Shown: piece by piece, positions 1 through 5,837 of the stretch
Layout: each line of letters opens with the position of its first letter
Numbering within the stretch: position 1 is the stretch's first letter
DNA from: JACRNA01 sp964366335
GTDB lineage: Bacteria > Patescibacteriota > Microgenomatia > CAZETR01 > Amesbacteraceae
Reading direction: 5' to 3'
Length of the DNA: 8,357 bases
NCBI GenBank assembly: GCA_964366335.1
Contig: CAYITQ010000030.1
Coordinates: forward strand, 1 to 8,357
The notes under the pieces: model-generated
Told to the model about the DNA's origin: nothing
The model's database searches: none
Seen by the model: the letters and a program-made list of their open reading frames with translations, nothing else
Position numbers and translations under genes: made by a program

Positions 1-572
1 AAATCCGCCCTGACATTGTACATATTCTCTATTTGTGATTTTAGTTTTTTACTGCCTACCAACATCCAAGATAGAGAGTCCAAAACTGTCATGTCTGAAA
101 AACCAGTCCGCAGTTTTCCCAATATCATTTTGACGGCGTATTTGGCCCCCACCGGATCTAAATCAGATATTAAATCCGCAATTAATTTTTGTTTTATTTC
201 CTGGCTTCCGGTTCCCTTTGTCTCAGCTATTTCCCATAATTTTTTATAAACTTCTTGAATTTTGATATTTGAATTTGATTTGTCATTTGTCATTTGTGAT
301 TTGAGTTTTTCTATTACCAATCCCAAGTCTCCCACTTTATCAAATATAATTTTTGCTTCCGGACCGAGGGCCTTGAGCATGCTTTTGTCCGCCACTCCAA
401 AATCGGGCGATTTGTAGGCCGGGCCCAGTTTACCTTGAGTCATATAGGCAATCAGCCTGGCTTCTTCGGGATCGCACTTAGCAAACATTTCGGCCAAGAT
501 GACAGTCATATCATTCCTCCCCGCCGTCCCCTCCAGTTTTTGCAAATACTTTGCCAATTCCGCAAACTTCAT
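1..572 (-). CDS. lig: ATP-dependent DNA ligase, N-terminal part (cut by window edge)
   Basis: This is the first 190 residues of an archaeal/eukaryotic-type ATP-dependent DNA ligase, which seals nicks using ATP. The reading frame is open to the window edge, so the adenylation domain with the catalytic lysine lies outside. What is visible is the helical DNA-binding N-terminal domain: MKFAELAKYLQKLEGTAGR at residues 1-19, YMTQGKLGPAY at 43-53, and the strongly conserved LGKLRTGFSDMTVLDSL at 151-167. The family link comes from these recognised motifs. Residues 91-106 (KSQMTNDKSNSNIKIQ), in the linker after GDLG, are encoded by a heptanucleotide repeat array and look like a tolerated insertion; a related piece recurs at 175-181. 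The ATG start is chosen because the domain begins there and a TATAAT box lies exactly 6 nt upstream, predicting a leaderless mRNA. It follows the small membrane-protein gene by 50 nt. Many CPR bacteria are thought to carry such ligases. Confidence 0.92.
   Translation of the reverse strand, partial: MKFAELAKYLQKLEGTAGRNDMTVILAEMFAKCDPEEARLIAYMTQGKLGPAYKSPDFGVADKSMLKALGPEAKIIFDKVGDLGLVIEKLKSQMTNDKSNSNIKIQEVYKKLWEIAETKGTGSQEIKQKLIADLISDLDPVGAKYAVKMILGKLRTGFSDMTVLDSLSWMLVGSKKLKSQIENMYNVRAD
31..49. repeat. Second, degenerate copy of the ATTTG repeat in the ligase ORF
   Basis: The 19 bases at 31-49 match those at 292-310 at 18 positions. Both copies lie in the same reading frame of the ligase and encode nearly the same peptide (KKLKSQI and EKLKSQM). 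This suggests a duplicated or twice-inserted repeat rather than chance. Confidence 0.5.
257..304. repeat. Heptanucleotide repeat array inside the ligase ORF
   Basis: On the plus strand the bases fall into units GAATTTT, GATATTT, GAATTT (one base short), GATTTGT, CATTTGT, CATTTGT, GATTTGA. The total length keeps the ligase frame open and encodes a low-complexity polar linker at about residues 90-106. A 16-nt stretch, positions 261-276, is repeated exactly at 602-617 upstream of the gene. Confidence 0.75.
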
Positions 573-578
573 ACTCTA

Positions 579-584
579 ATTATA
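579..584 (-). promoter_or_regulatory. -10 box of the ligase gene, leaderless geometry
   Basis: On the minus strand the sequence reads TATAAT-TAGAGT-ATG. It is a perfect -10 hexamer with 6 nt before the start codon, which places transcription initiation at or next to the A of the ATG. No good -35 is visible, because the region at the right distance is made of the ATTTG heptamer array. No Shine-Dalgarno sequence is present. The same spacing is found before the HAD gene and purA, which raises confidence. Confidence 0.6.
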
Positions 585-592
585 CCCATTTT

Positions 593-620
593 GATTTGAC
601 ATTTGATATTTGAATTTTGA
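593..620. repeat. Heptanucleotide repeat array upstream of the ligase gene
   Basis: Four consecutive heptamers on the plus strand: GATTTGA, CATTTGA, TATTTGA, ATTTTGA. They belong to the same family as the array at 257-304 and share 16 identical bases with it (602-617 versus 261-276). The array fills most of the 50-nt gap between the small membrane-protein gene and the ligase, and occupies the position where a -35 element would be expected. Confidence 0.7.
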
Positions 621-622
621 GT

Positions 623-811
623 TTATGTTAGATACCCTCTCAAAAAGAAATAGCTAAAGCCTACGACTACTAAAAACAAAGTTCCCAAAATTACACTAAC
701 TGTCCCCTCTTGATAAGTGGCCATTTTATATATCCCCTCACCTACCAGAGTCAAGCCAAACAAAGATGGCAAAGCCAACATAATATAAAACATTTGCGCG
801 TCAAGTGTCAT
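623..811 (-). CDS. Small two-helix membrane protein of unknown function
   Basis: A 62-residue protein not recognised as a member of a known family. It has two hydrophobic segments, about residues 7-28 and 37-57, joined by a short polar loop (YKMATYQEGT, 28-37), with a polar N-terminus and an RGYLT tail. This fits a small inner-membrane hairpin protein. Its ATG follows the stop codon of the fic gene by 2 bp and has no ribosome-binding site of its own, so translation is probably coupled to fic. The close spacing is the main reason to accept it as a real gene, together with its clear two-helix hydrophobicity pattern. A role beside Fic (membrane partner, immunity or targeting) is only a guess from position. 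Confidence 0.6.
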   Translation of the reverse strand: MTLDAQMFYIMLALPSLFGLTLVGEGIYKMATYQEGTVSVILGTLFLVVVGFSYFFLRGYLT

Positions 812-813
812 AT

Positions 814-1884
814 TTATTTTTTTAGTACATATCTCGCCCCTTTAGTTGAGCCTTTTTTAACCACTACTTCATTGTCCAATAAATATTTTAGATCGCGCAA
901 GATTGTATCCTCCGAGACCATCGACAATAATTCCCGTGCCACCCCCATGGTTACTTCCCCATGGGCATTCAAGTATTCGACCAGAGTCATTTGCCGGGCC
1001 GAAAGGCCAATTTGCTTACCGTGCTTCTCCCGGATTTTGATATCCACCGACAGCTCCCGGACCTTATCTTTGACTTTGGATAATTCCACGGCCAAGGCTT
1101 TGGTAAAAGTGTCCAGCCAAGGAGTCAAGTCACGATCCTCAAGCCGCCTGGCCTGGTTGGATACTTCCATCAGACTGCCAAAATATTCATCGGCATGTCT
1201 GTCAAAATATTCCTCCAGGGCAAACAGCCTCCGGATATCATAGCCTTCGGAAAAAAGAACTAGGGTAGCCAATGCTCTGGCTGTCCGGCCATTGCCCTCG
1301 ATAAATGAATGAATAGCAGCCAAGATATAGTGGGTAATCCCAGCCCGCAGGACGGGATGTTCTTTTCGGCCATAATCACTATTTATCCAGCGCAAAAAAT
1401 CATCAACCAAAAACGGCACTTCCAAAAAGCTGGGGGGGCGGAACCCTACTTCACCGGTTATAGAATTTTTCAAGACCACTTGGGTTTCGCGAAAGCCGGT
1501 CTGGTCGGCCTCAATTATTTTATCGGTGATAAGCCCGTGTAAATCCAGCAATATTTCTCTGGTATAGACTATGTCAGATTTGCGGTCAGCCAATTTTTCA
1601 ATATATTCCAGGACTTTCCGGTAATTTATTACTTCTTGAATATCACGCTCCCTAGCCACAATATCTTCCCCGTTTCCCTCCAAGACTGATTTGGTTTGCG
1701 AAAAAGTCAGGTCATTTCCTTCCAAAGCCGTGCCAAAGTGAACCACCCTGGCCCGAGCATCATCCTGAAACCGGGCTTCCCAATCGGGTACCAGAGGCGC
1801 ATTTTCAATGACTTCCCGGGCCGCCTCCACCTGGCCAATTTGCCTCAGGATACTGGTTGTAATTGTGTATTTTGGTATGTACAT
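814..1884 (-). CDS. fic: Fic-family protein (probable AMP transferase) with C-terminal winged helix
   Basis: Fic proteins usually transfer AMP from ATP to a hydroxyl side chain of a target protein; some transfer other phosphate-containing groups or reverse the reaction. The 356-residue protein has an N-terminal helical region with GTALEGNDLT at 51-60, matching the inhibitory-helix motif whose glutamate (E55) blocks the active site. The usual Ser/Thr at its first position is Gly here. The core Fic motif HSFIEGNGRTAR is complete at 192-203, with catalytic H192, metal-binding E196 and the GNGR phosphate loop, so the enzyme looks active. Residues 295-355 resemble a winged helix-turn-helix. The ATG is fixed by an in-frame TAG 36 nt upstream with no other start codon between. 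A GAGG lies directly against the ATG, too close for a normal ribosome-binding site. Upstream is purA (71 bp gap); downstream, 2 bp away, a small membrane protein. The target is unknown. Confidence 0.92.
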   Translation of the reverse strand: MYIPKYTITTSILRQIGQVEAAREVIENAPLVPDWEARFQDDARARVVHFGTALEGNDLTFSQTKSVLEGNGEDIVARERDIQEVINYRKVLEYIEKLADRKSDIVYTREILLDLHGLITDKIIEADQTGFRETQVVLKNSITGEVGFRPPSFLEVPFLVDDFLRWINSDYGRKEHPVLRAGITHYILAAIHSFIEGNGRTARALATLVLFSEGYDIRRLFALEEYFDRHADEYFGSLMEVSNQARRLEDRDLTPWLDTFTKALAVELSKVKDKVRELSVDIKIREKHGKQIGLSARQMTLVEYLNAHGEVTMGVARELLSMVSEDTILRDLKYLLDNEVVVKKGSTKGARYVLKK

Positions 1885-1887
1885 ACC
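1874..1887. promoter_or_regulatory. 14-bp perfect palindrome over the fic start codon (possible operator)
   Basis: GGTATGTACATACC is a perfect inverted repeat that contains the fic ATG. Because Fic ends in a predicted DNA-binding winged helix, this could be an autoregulatory site. Part of it is coding (MYI), so coincidence cannot be excluded. Confidence 0.3.
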
Positions 1888-1893
1888 TCGGGT

Positions 1894-1916
1894 CGCCGAA
1901 GCTTTGTGCGAAGGCG
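1894..1916 (-). promoter_or_regulatory. Hairpin in the predicted fic leader
   Basis: In the minus-strand transcript CGCC pairs with GGCG and an inner GC with GC around an ACAAA loop, interrupted by a symmetric UUC/UUC internal loop. It lies in the short leader predicted for fic. No U-tract follows, so it is not a normal terminator of purA. A translational control role is speculative. Confidence 0.25.
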
Positions 1917-1925
1917 CCTAAGGTA

Positions 1926-1954
1926 ATTCTACGGTAATTATGCGGGGAATGCAA
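1926..1954 (-). promoter_or_regulatory. Candidate fic promoter
   Basis: On the minus strand TTGCAT (1949-1954) is followed after exactly 17 bp by TAGAAT (1926-1931), five of six matches to the -10 consensus. Transcription would start near 1919, giving a leader of about 35 nt. Two GGTAATT copies on the plus strand (1922-1928, 1933-1939), 11 bp apart, flank and overlap the -10. The -35 is poor. Confidence 0.35.
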
Positions 1955-1955
1955 G

Positions 1956-3230
1956 TTATCTGACTATCGTCTCTTCTTTTCTTGGTCCCACTGAAACAGT
2001 TTTTACCGGTACACCAACAAATTTTTCTATAAAACCGAGATAATTTCTGAGGTTTTTGGGTAAATCGGCAAATTTACGGACTTTACTAAAATCCCCTTCC
2101 CAGCCGGCGAATTCTTTATATACCGGAACCACTTTCCGCAAATTTTCAGTATCTATATCAAGATAATCAACTATTTTCCCTTTATATCTATATGCTGTAC
2201 AAGCCTTAACCTGTCTAAATCCGGACAATATATCTGCTTTAATAATCGCCAGGTCAGTAATTCCACAAAGTTTCCTTGCGAACCTTAATTGCACCAAATC
2301 TAGCCACCCAATTCTTCTCGGTCTGCCTGTCGTGGCTCCGAATTCATTGGCTTTGGTCCGCAAATCATCTGCTATTTTCCCTTTTATTTCTGTCGGCATC
2401 GGGCAGGCTCCGGTATCCACCCTGGTCACATAAACTTTGGCTACTCCAATTACCCGGTTTAATTTTTGGGGGTTCACCCCGGCTCCGGCACCAATATTTG
2501 AAGGCAAGATTGAGGAGGCGGTCACATAAGGATATGTCCCCCAGTCCACATCCAAAAACACTCCGTGAGCACCCTCAAATAATACATTTTGACCTTTATC
2601 TATCGCTTTGTTAAGTACTTCAAAAGTGTTGGCCAGATACGGTTTGAGTTTTTTTCCATAAACCAGATACTCTTCCAGCATTTGACCATGATCCAGCTGG
2701 GGGGCGCCAAACTCTTTGATGATTCGGTTTTTGACTTGTAAAACCTCTGATAGTTTGCGATGAAAAATCTTTCTGTCCAACAGATCATAAAGTTTAATTC
2801 CGTAGTAGCTTACTTTGTCCGCATGGACCGGTCCATTGCCCCGTTTTGTTGACGCAGTTTTATAATCTCCCTTGGCATCATCAAAAATACCATCGAGAAC
2901 TTTGTGATAATGGTGCACCACATGAGCCCGTGGGGAAATAAATAACCTGCCTTTCATTTTTATACCTAGTTTTTCCAGCTGAGCAATTTCTTCAAGCAGT
3001 CCCTTGGGGTCAATGACAACACCATTGGCTACAACCACTTTTGCATTTTTATGAAATATTCCACAGGGAATCTGGTGGAGTTTAATAATCCCCTTGTCAT
3101 TGACTATCGTGTGTCCGGCTCCGGCTCCACCATGAAACCGAACCACATAATCAGCATTGGCTGATAGATAATCTACAATTTTCCCTTTCCCCTCATCACC
3201 CCATTGCGCACCAATTACTGCAGTAACCAT
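1956..3230 (-). CDS. purA: Adenylosuccinate synthetase
   Basis: Joins IMP and aspartate using GTP to form adenylosuccinate, the first of two steps from IMP to AMP, in the cytoplasm. At 424 residues it is full length (E. coli 432). The N-terminal GTP/IMP loop GAQWGDEGKGK is at 7-17 with catalytic D12, followed by GAGHT with H40. IMP-site elements WGTYPYVTAS (230-239) and the base-binding loop TGRPRRIGWLD (301-311) are present, and the end SVGPRKEETIVR matches the family's GTP-site tail. Some loops differ from the E. coli pattern: STKRGNGP at 127-134 in place of TTGRGIGP, AHG at 221-223 in place of AQG, and about two extra residues in GACPMPTE near 274-281. The start is fixed by the conserved N-terminus, with a -10-like box 6 nt upstream. 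It lies head to head with the protease gene and is separated from purB, its pathway partner, by that gene. Confidence 0.97.
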   Translation of the reverse strand: MVTAVIGAQWGDEGKGKIVDYLSANADYVVRFHGGAGAGHTIVNDKGIIKLHQIPCGIFHKNAKVVVANGVVIDPKGLLEEIAQLEKLGIKMKGRLFISPRAHVVHHYHKVLDGIFDDAKGDYKTASTKRGNGPVHADKVSYYGIKLYDLLDRKIFHRKLSEVLQVKNRIIKEFGAPQLDHGQMLEEYLVYGKKLKPYLANTFEVLNKAIDKGQNVLFEGAHGVFLDVDWGTYPYVTASSILPSNIGAGAGVNPQKLNRVIGVAKVYVTRVDTGACPMPTEIKGKIADDLRTKANEFGATTGRPRRIGWLDLVQLRFARKLCGITDLAIIKADILSGFRQVKACTAYRYKGKIVDYLDIDTENLRKVVPVYKEFAGWEGDFSKVRKFADLPKNLRNYLGFIEKFVGVPVKTVSVGPRKEETIVR

Positions 3231-3236
3231 AAGACT

Positions 3237-3264
3237 ATCATATGTTAATATATAAAATAATCAA
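3237..3264 (-). promoter_or_regulatory. purA promoter, leaderless geometry
   Basis: On the minus strand TTGATT (3259-3264), a 16-bp spacer and TATGAT (3237-3242) are followed by AGTCTT and then the purA ATG. The 6-nt distance predicts transcription starting at the A of the start codon. No Shine-Dalgarno sequence is visible. Confidence 0.5.
3251..3261 (+). promoter_or_regulatory. Possible -10 region of the protease gene
   Basis: TATAAAATAAT contains overlapping -10-like hexamers (TAAAAT, AATAAT) 14-17 nt before the plus-strand ATG at 3276. No clear -35 is seen. The 45-bp gap is very AT-rich, so such hexamers are easily found by chance. It overlaps the predicted purA promoter, so the two divergent genes may compete for polymerase. 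Confidence 0.25.
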
Positions 3265-3275
3265 TAACTAAACTT

Positions 3276-3845
3276 ATGGTGGAATTAGAAAAAACTGTCA
3301 TTAAAGTTTTGCATCGTACGCCAAATAATGAAGTTGGTCAGGCTTCGGGTGTGATAATCTCGGATCGACATGTCATCCTTTCTGCTCATCAATTGGTAGA
3401 TGTGGCTCAAACAGATTTACTATTAACTGGGCAAAAAGCTGTTGCTATAGAACGTATATTATTTCAAGGGTTATTTTGGTTGGATAAATTAAGGGAAGCT
3501 TCAGATTTGAGTTATGCAACAATCGATTTGGCGATAGTTGAATCTCCAGTTTCCTTAGTGCACACTTTTGTTCCTGCAGTTATAGATCTAAATCCGCTTA
3601 CAGAATCTTGTGAAGTTTGTGTCGTGGGATATCCTGCTGGCTCTGATTTGCGAATTGCAAGAGGTGTCGCAACATCATACAGGGGAAATTATTTTGGCAT
3701 CTCTTTATCCGACCAAGTATATCCTGGAATGAGTGGGGGTGGAGTTTTCAATCAGTATAACAAATTAATTGGAATTTATTCGACAAGCGATTCAGACGAT
3801 CCTTTATTCGTTCATGCCGTCTATCTTGCAAAGGTTCAAAAGTAA
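3276..3845 (+). CDS. HtrA/trypsin-like serine protease, single domain, no signal peptide
   Basis: A 189-residue chymotrypsin-fold peptidase. The expected catalytic triad is visible: H38 in VILSAHQLVD (33-42), D84 in IDLAIVE (83-89) and S153 in YPGMSGGGVF (149-158). The last resembles the HtrA pattern NPGNSGGPLF, followed by KLIGIYS as in the HtrA family. There is no signal peptide, membrane segment or PDZ domain, so it probably acts in the cytoplasm as a bare protease domain; its substrate is unknown. It is the only plus-strand gene here. It ends exactly where purB ends (0 bp) and starts 45 bp from purA, splitting two genes that often travel together, which suggests a later insertion. GC content, sampled by eye over one 60-base stretch, is about 40%, not clearly different from its neighbours. 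It could also be a proteolytic effector or be partly degenerate, but all three triad residues are kept. Confidence 0.8.
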   Translation: MVELEKTVIKVLHRTPNNEVGQASGVIISDRHVILSAHQLVDVAQTDLLLTGQKAVAIERILFQGLFWLDKLREASDLSYATIDLAIVESPVSLVHTFVPAVIDLNPLTESCEVCVVGYPAGSDLRIARGVATSYRGNYFGISLSDQVYPGMSGGGVFNQYNKLIGIYSTSDSDDPLFVHAVYLAKVQK

Positions 3846-5228
3846 TTAAAATCCTTTGTTTGATTGCGTCAATTTTATAGCTAGCCCTACATAATTTTGC
3901 GGGGAGAGATTTTGTAGTTTTTTTCTGATTTCATCAGATACTTCTATTTCCCTTATAAACTTCTCATAATCTTCTTTCGTCACCTTTTTTCCCCGTGTTA
4001 GTTCTTTTAATTTTTCGTATGGCTGAGTATAGTCTGTTGTCCGCAATATAGTTTGCACCCCCTCGGCAATACATTCCCAGTGATCATCCAGATCTTTTTC
4101 GATCACCCCTTGATTAAATCCAATTCTGGACAATGCCTCGGTCGTCGATTCGTATGCCAGAACTGACATACACAAAGCTTGACCCAAATCCCGAAGCAAA
4201 TATTTGTCTGTCAAATCGCGTTGCCAGCGGTTTAATGGCAATCTTTTTTCCAAGACATCCAAAATCCCGTTAGCCAAGGCAGTATAATTTTCACTCATTT
4301 CAAAACCAATGGGATTGATTTTTTGGGGCATGGTCGAAGATCCCACATGACCTTTGTCATCACGCAGTGATAGGTATCCAATAGCCAGATAACGCCAAAT
4401 ATCCTCATCCAAGGCCATAATTACCAGATTAATCCGCTTTACCGCTTGAATAAATTCTACCTTATGGTCATATGGCTCTACTTGAGTGGTCATGGAATAA
4501 CTTTCCAGACCCAAATTATTCAGAAACTTTTTGGAAAAAGCCGGCCAATTAACCTCCGGATATGCCACAAGCAACGCGTTATAATTTCCCACGGCTCCGG
4601 TTAATTTTGAACCTAATTTAATTTTACTTAATTTTTTTAGTTGAATTTCTAAACGATTGGCAAAATTTGCCAATTCTTTTCCGGCTGTCGTCGGAACTGC
4701 CACTTGTCCGTGAGTTCTGGCCAACATCACTAGCTTCTTCTGACCCAAGGCTGTCTTTTTCAAACAACTTACTAAATTTATTAATTTAGGACCTAATACT
4801 TGATCACAAAAATCTTTTAGAGATAGAGCCAAAGCCGTGTTGTCAATGTCTGCCGAGGTCAACCCAAAATGAAGATAATTTATCAGTCCCCCCAAACCAA
4901 TCTCTTTTAATTTTCCTGCCAAAAAATATTCCACCGCTTTAGTATCATGATTAATTTCCTCGTCCTTTTTCCAAACGGTACTTGCATCTTCTTCGTCAAA
5001 ATTGCTGGCAATTTTTCTCAGATTATTAATCTCGATCTTTTTGAGTGGAATGTTTATTAGTCCCGACAGAGCTATCAGGAATTCAATCTCCACAAATACC
5101 CGGCCTTTGATGGTCGAATATTCCGAAAAATATTCAGCCATTCCCTCTACCCGGCCACGGAAACGCCCATCGATAGAAGTAATTGCTGTTAGATTGCCAA
5201 AAGGCTTTGGGCTTCTAATTTCTGCCAT
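3846..5228 (-). CDS. purB: Adenylosuccinate lyase
   Basis: Splits adenylosuccinate into AMP and fumarate. In de novo synthesis it also cleaves SAICAR, but no other de novo genes are seen here. The 460 residues match the E. coli-type enzyme (456). Visible landmarks: LTAITSIDGRF at 13-23, INHDTKAVEYFL at 92-103 with the conserved histidine (H94), TSADIDN at 124-130, RTHGQVAVPT at 171-180 with the probable catalytic H173, and the superfamily signature GSSTMPQKINP at 296-306, whose mobile-loop serine is the likely catalytic base. The start is taken at the ATG inside the end of the upstream HAD gene, since the next methionine (30) would remove the conserved N-terminus. The 40-nt overlap and lack of a ribosome-binding site imply coupled translation. 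Its stop abuts the stop of the convergent protease gene. Confidence 0.97.
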   Translation of the reverse strand: MAEIRSPKPFGNLTAITSIDGRFRGRVEGMAEYFSEYSTIKGRVFVEIEFLIALSGLINIPLKKIEINNLRKIASNFDEEDASTVWKKDEEINHDTKAVEYFLAGKLKEIGLGGLINYLHFGLTSADIDNTALALSLKDFCDQVLGPKLINLVSCLKKTALGQKKLVMLARTHGQVAVPTTAGKELANFANRLEIQLKKLSKIKLGSKLTGAVGNYNALLVAYPEVNWPAFSKKFLNNLGLESYSMTTQVEPYDHKVEFIQAVKRINLVIMALDEDIWRYLAIGYLSLRDDKGHVGSSTMPQKINPIGFEMSENYTALANGILDVLEKRLPLNRWQRDLTDKYLLRDLGQALCMSVLAYESTTEALSRIGFNQGVIEKDLDDHWECIAEGVQTILRTTDYTQPYEKLKELTRGKKVTKEDYEKFIREIEVSDEIRKKLQNLSPQNYVGLAIKLTQSNKGF

Positions 5229-5818
5229 ATATTGTCTGGTGCCACTCCGGCTTTTTCAAATTCCTCCACAGTTGTCAATCCTGTCAAAACCGCAATAAAA
5301 TTAGACCGCAAGTCATCGGGGCAAGCCAGATAATCATCCATGTGATCACCCATAATCATTACTTGTTTACCGAAAAGTAAAGCTATGGCCGAATCATAAG
5401 CGTGCTGATCTGGTTTTGCAGGCTCGGCTTTTATAATTGACAGAAAAGACTTCGGATTGTATCCTGCCTGAACCAGTCTATCTTCCAATTTATTAACCCT
5501 GTTAGAAACAATGACCATAGGCACTCCCTGTCCGGACAATGTCTGCACAAACTCATTTCCTCCCAGGGTTTCCCTATACGGCGTTTCCATGGCATTTTCT
5601 CGGTATGCTGCCAATATCATTTCTGCTTTTTCTCCAAACAAATCCGAGAATATTTTTTCAAAAGGCGGATTTTCTTTTAATTTAGCCGTCAATACACCAT
5701 TATCTGGTTCAGGAACATTAAGCCCTTGACAAGTTTTTTTCAAATGCTCCGCGATAAAAAAGTTTGTGGCAACCAAGGCGTTGTCAAAATCAATTATTAG
5801 TCCAATCTCTTGTTTCAT
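5189..5818 (-). CDS. HAD-superfamily phosphatase, substrate unknown
   Basis: A 209-residue haloacid dehalogenase-like hydrolase, most like the phosphoglycolate phosphatase/5'-nucleotidase group with a helical cap. Motif I is IIDFDNAL with the aspartate nucleophile D10 and acid D12; the residue after D12 is Asn where Gly is usual. Motif II is VIVSNR with S105, motif III the lysine K135 in AKPDQHAYDSA, and motif IV MGDHMDD with D158 and D161/162 for magnesium. The cap is about residues 17-85. It is the first gene of a two-gene unit with purB, overlapping it by 40 nt, and has its own near-consensus promoter giving a predicted leaderless mRNA. Coupling to purB suggests a nucleotide-related substrate such as IMP, AMP or GMP, but this is inferred from position only. 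Detoxifying phosphatase roles are equally possible. Confidence 0.88.
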   Translation of the reverse strand: MKQEIGLIIDFDNALVATNFFIAEHLKKTCQGLNVPEPDNGVLTAKLKENPPFEKIFSDLFGEKAEMILAAYRENAMETPYRETLGGNEFVQTLSGQGVPMVIVSNRVNKLEDRLVQAGYNPKSFLSIIKAEPAKPDQHAYDSAIALLFGKQVMIMGDHMDDYLACPDDLRSNFIAVLTGLTTVEEFEKAGVAPDNIWQKLEAQSLLAI

Positions 5819-5824
5819 TTTTTG

Positions 5825-5833
5825 ATTATATCA
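5825..5833 (-). promoter_or_regulatory. Extended -10 promoter of the HAD-purB unit, leaderless geometry
   Basis: The minus strand reads TGATATAAT-CAAAAA-ATG: a perfect TGnTATAAT extended -10 with 6 nt before the HAD start codon. No good -35 is visible, which is normal for extended -10 promoters. It sits in the 19-bp gap after the guaB-family stop codon. This is the best-supported promoter in the window. Confidence 0.7.
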
Positions 5834-5837
5834 TTTG

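Noticed and set aside
257..304. ATTTG array as a CRISPR array or transposon end
   Set aside because: Units are 6-7 bp with no spacers, no terminal inverted repeats and no transposase nearby; it is a short tandem repeat.
710..1243. Plus-strand open frame of 177 codons opposite fic
   Set aside because: It is antisense to the well-supported Fic coding sequence and shows no recognisable domain; a shadow frame.
3829..3858. CAAAGG...CCTTTG inverted repeat with an 18-nt loop across the protease/purB stop codons, as a bidirectional terminator
   Set aside because: The stem is only 6 bp, half GC, with a long loop, and no clear U-tract follows on either strand; too weak to call a terminator.
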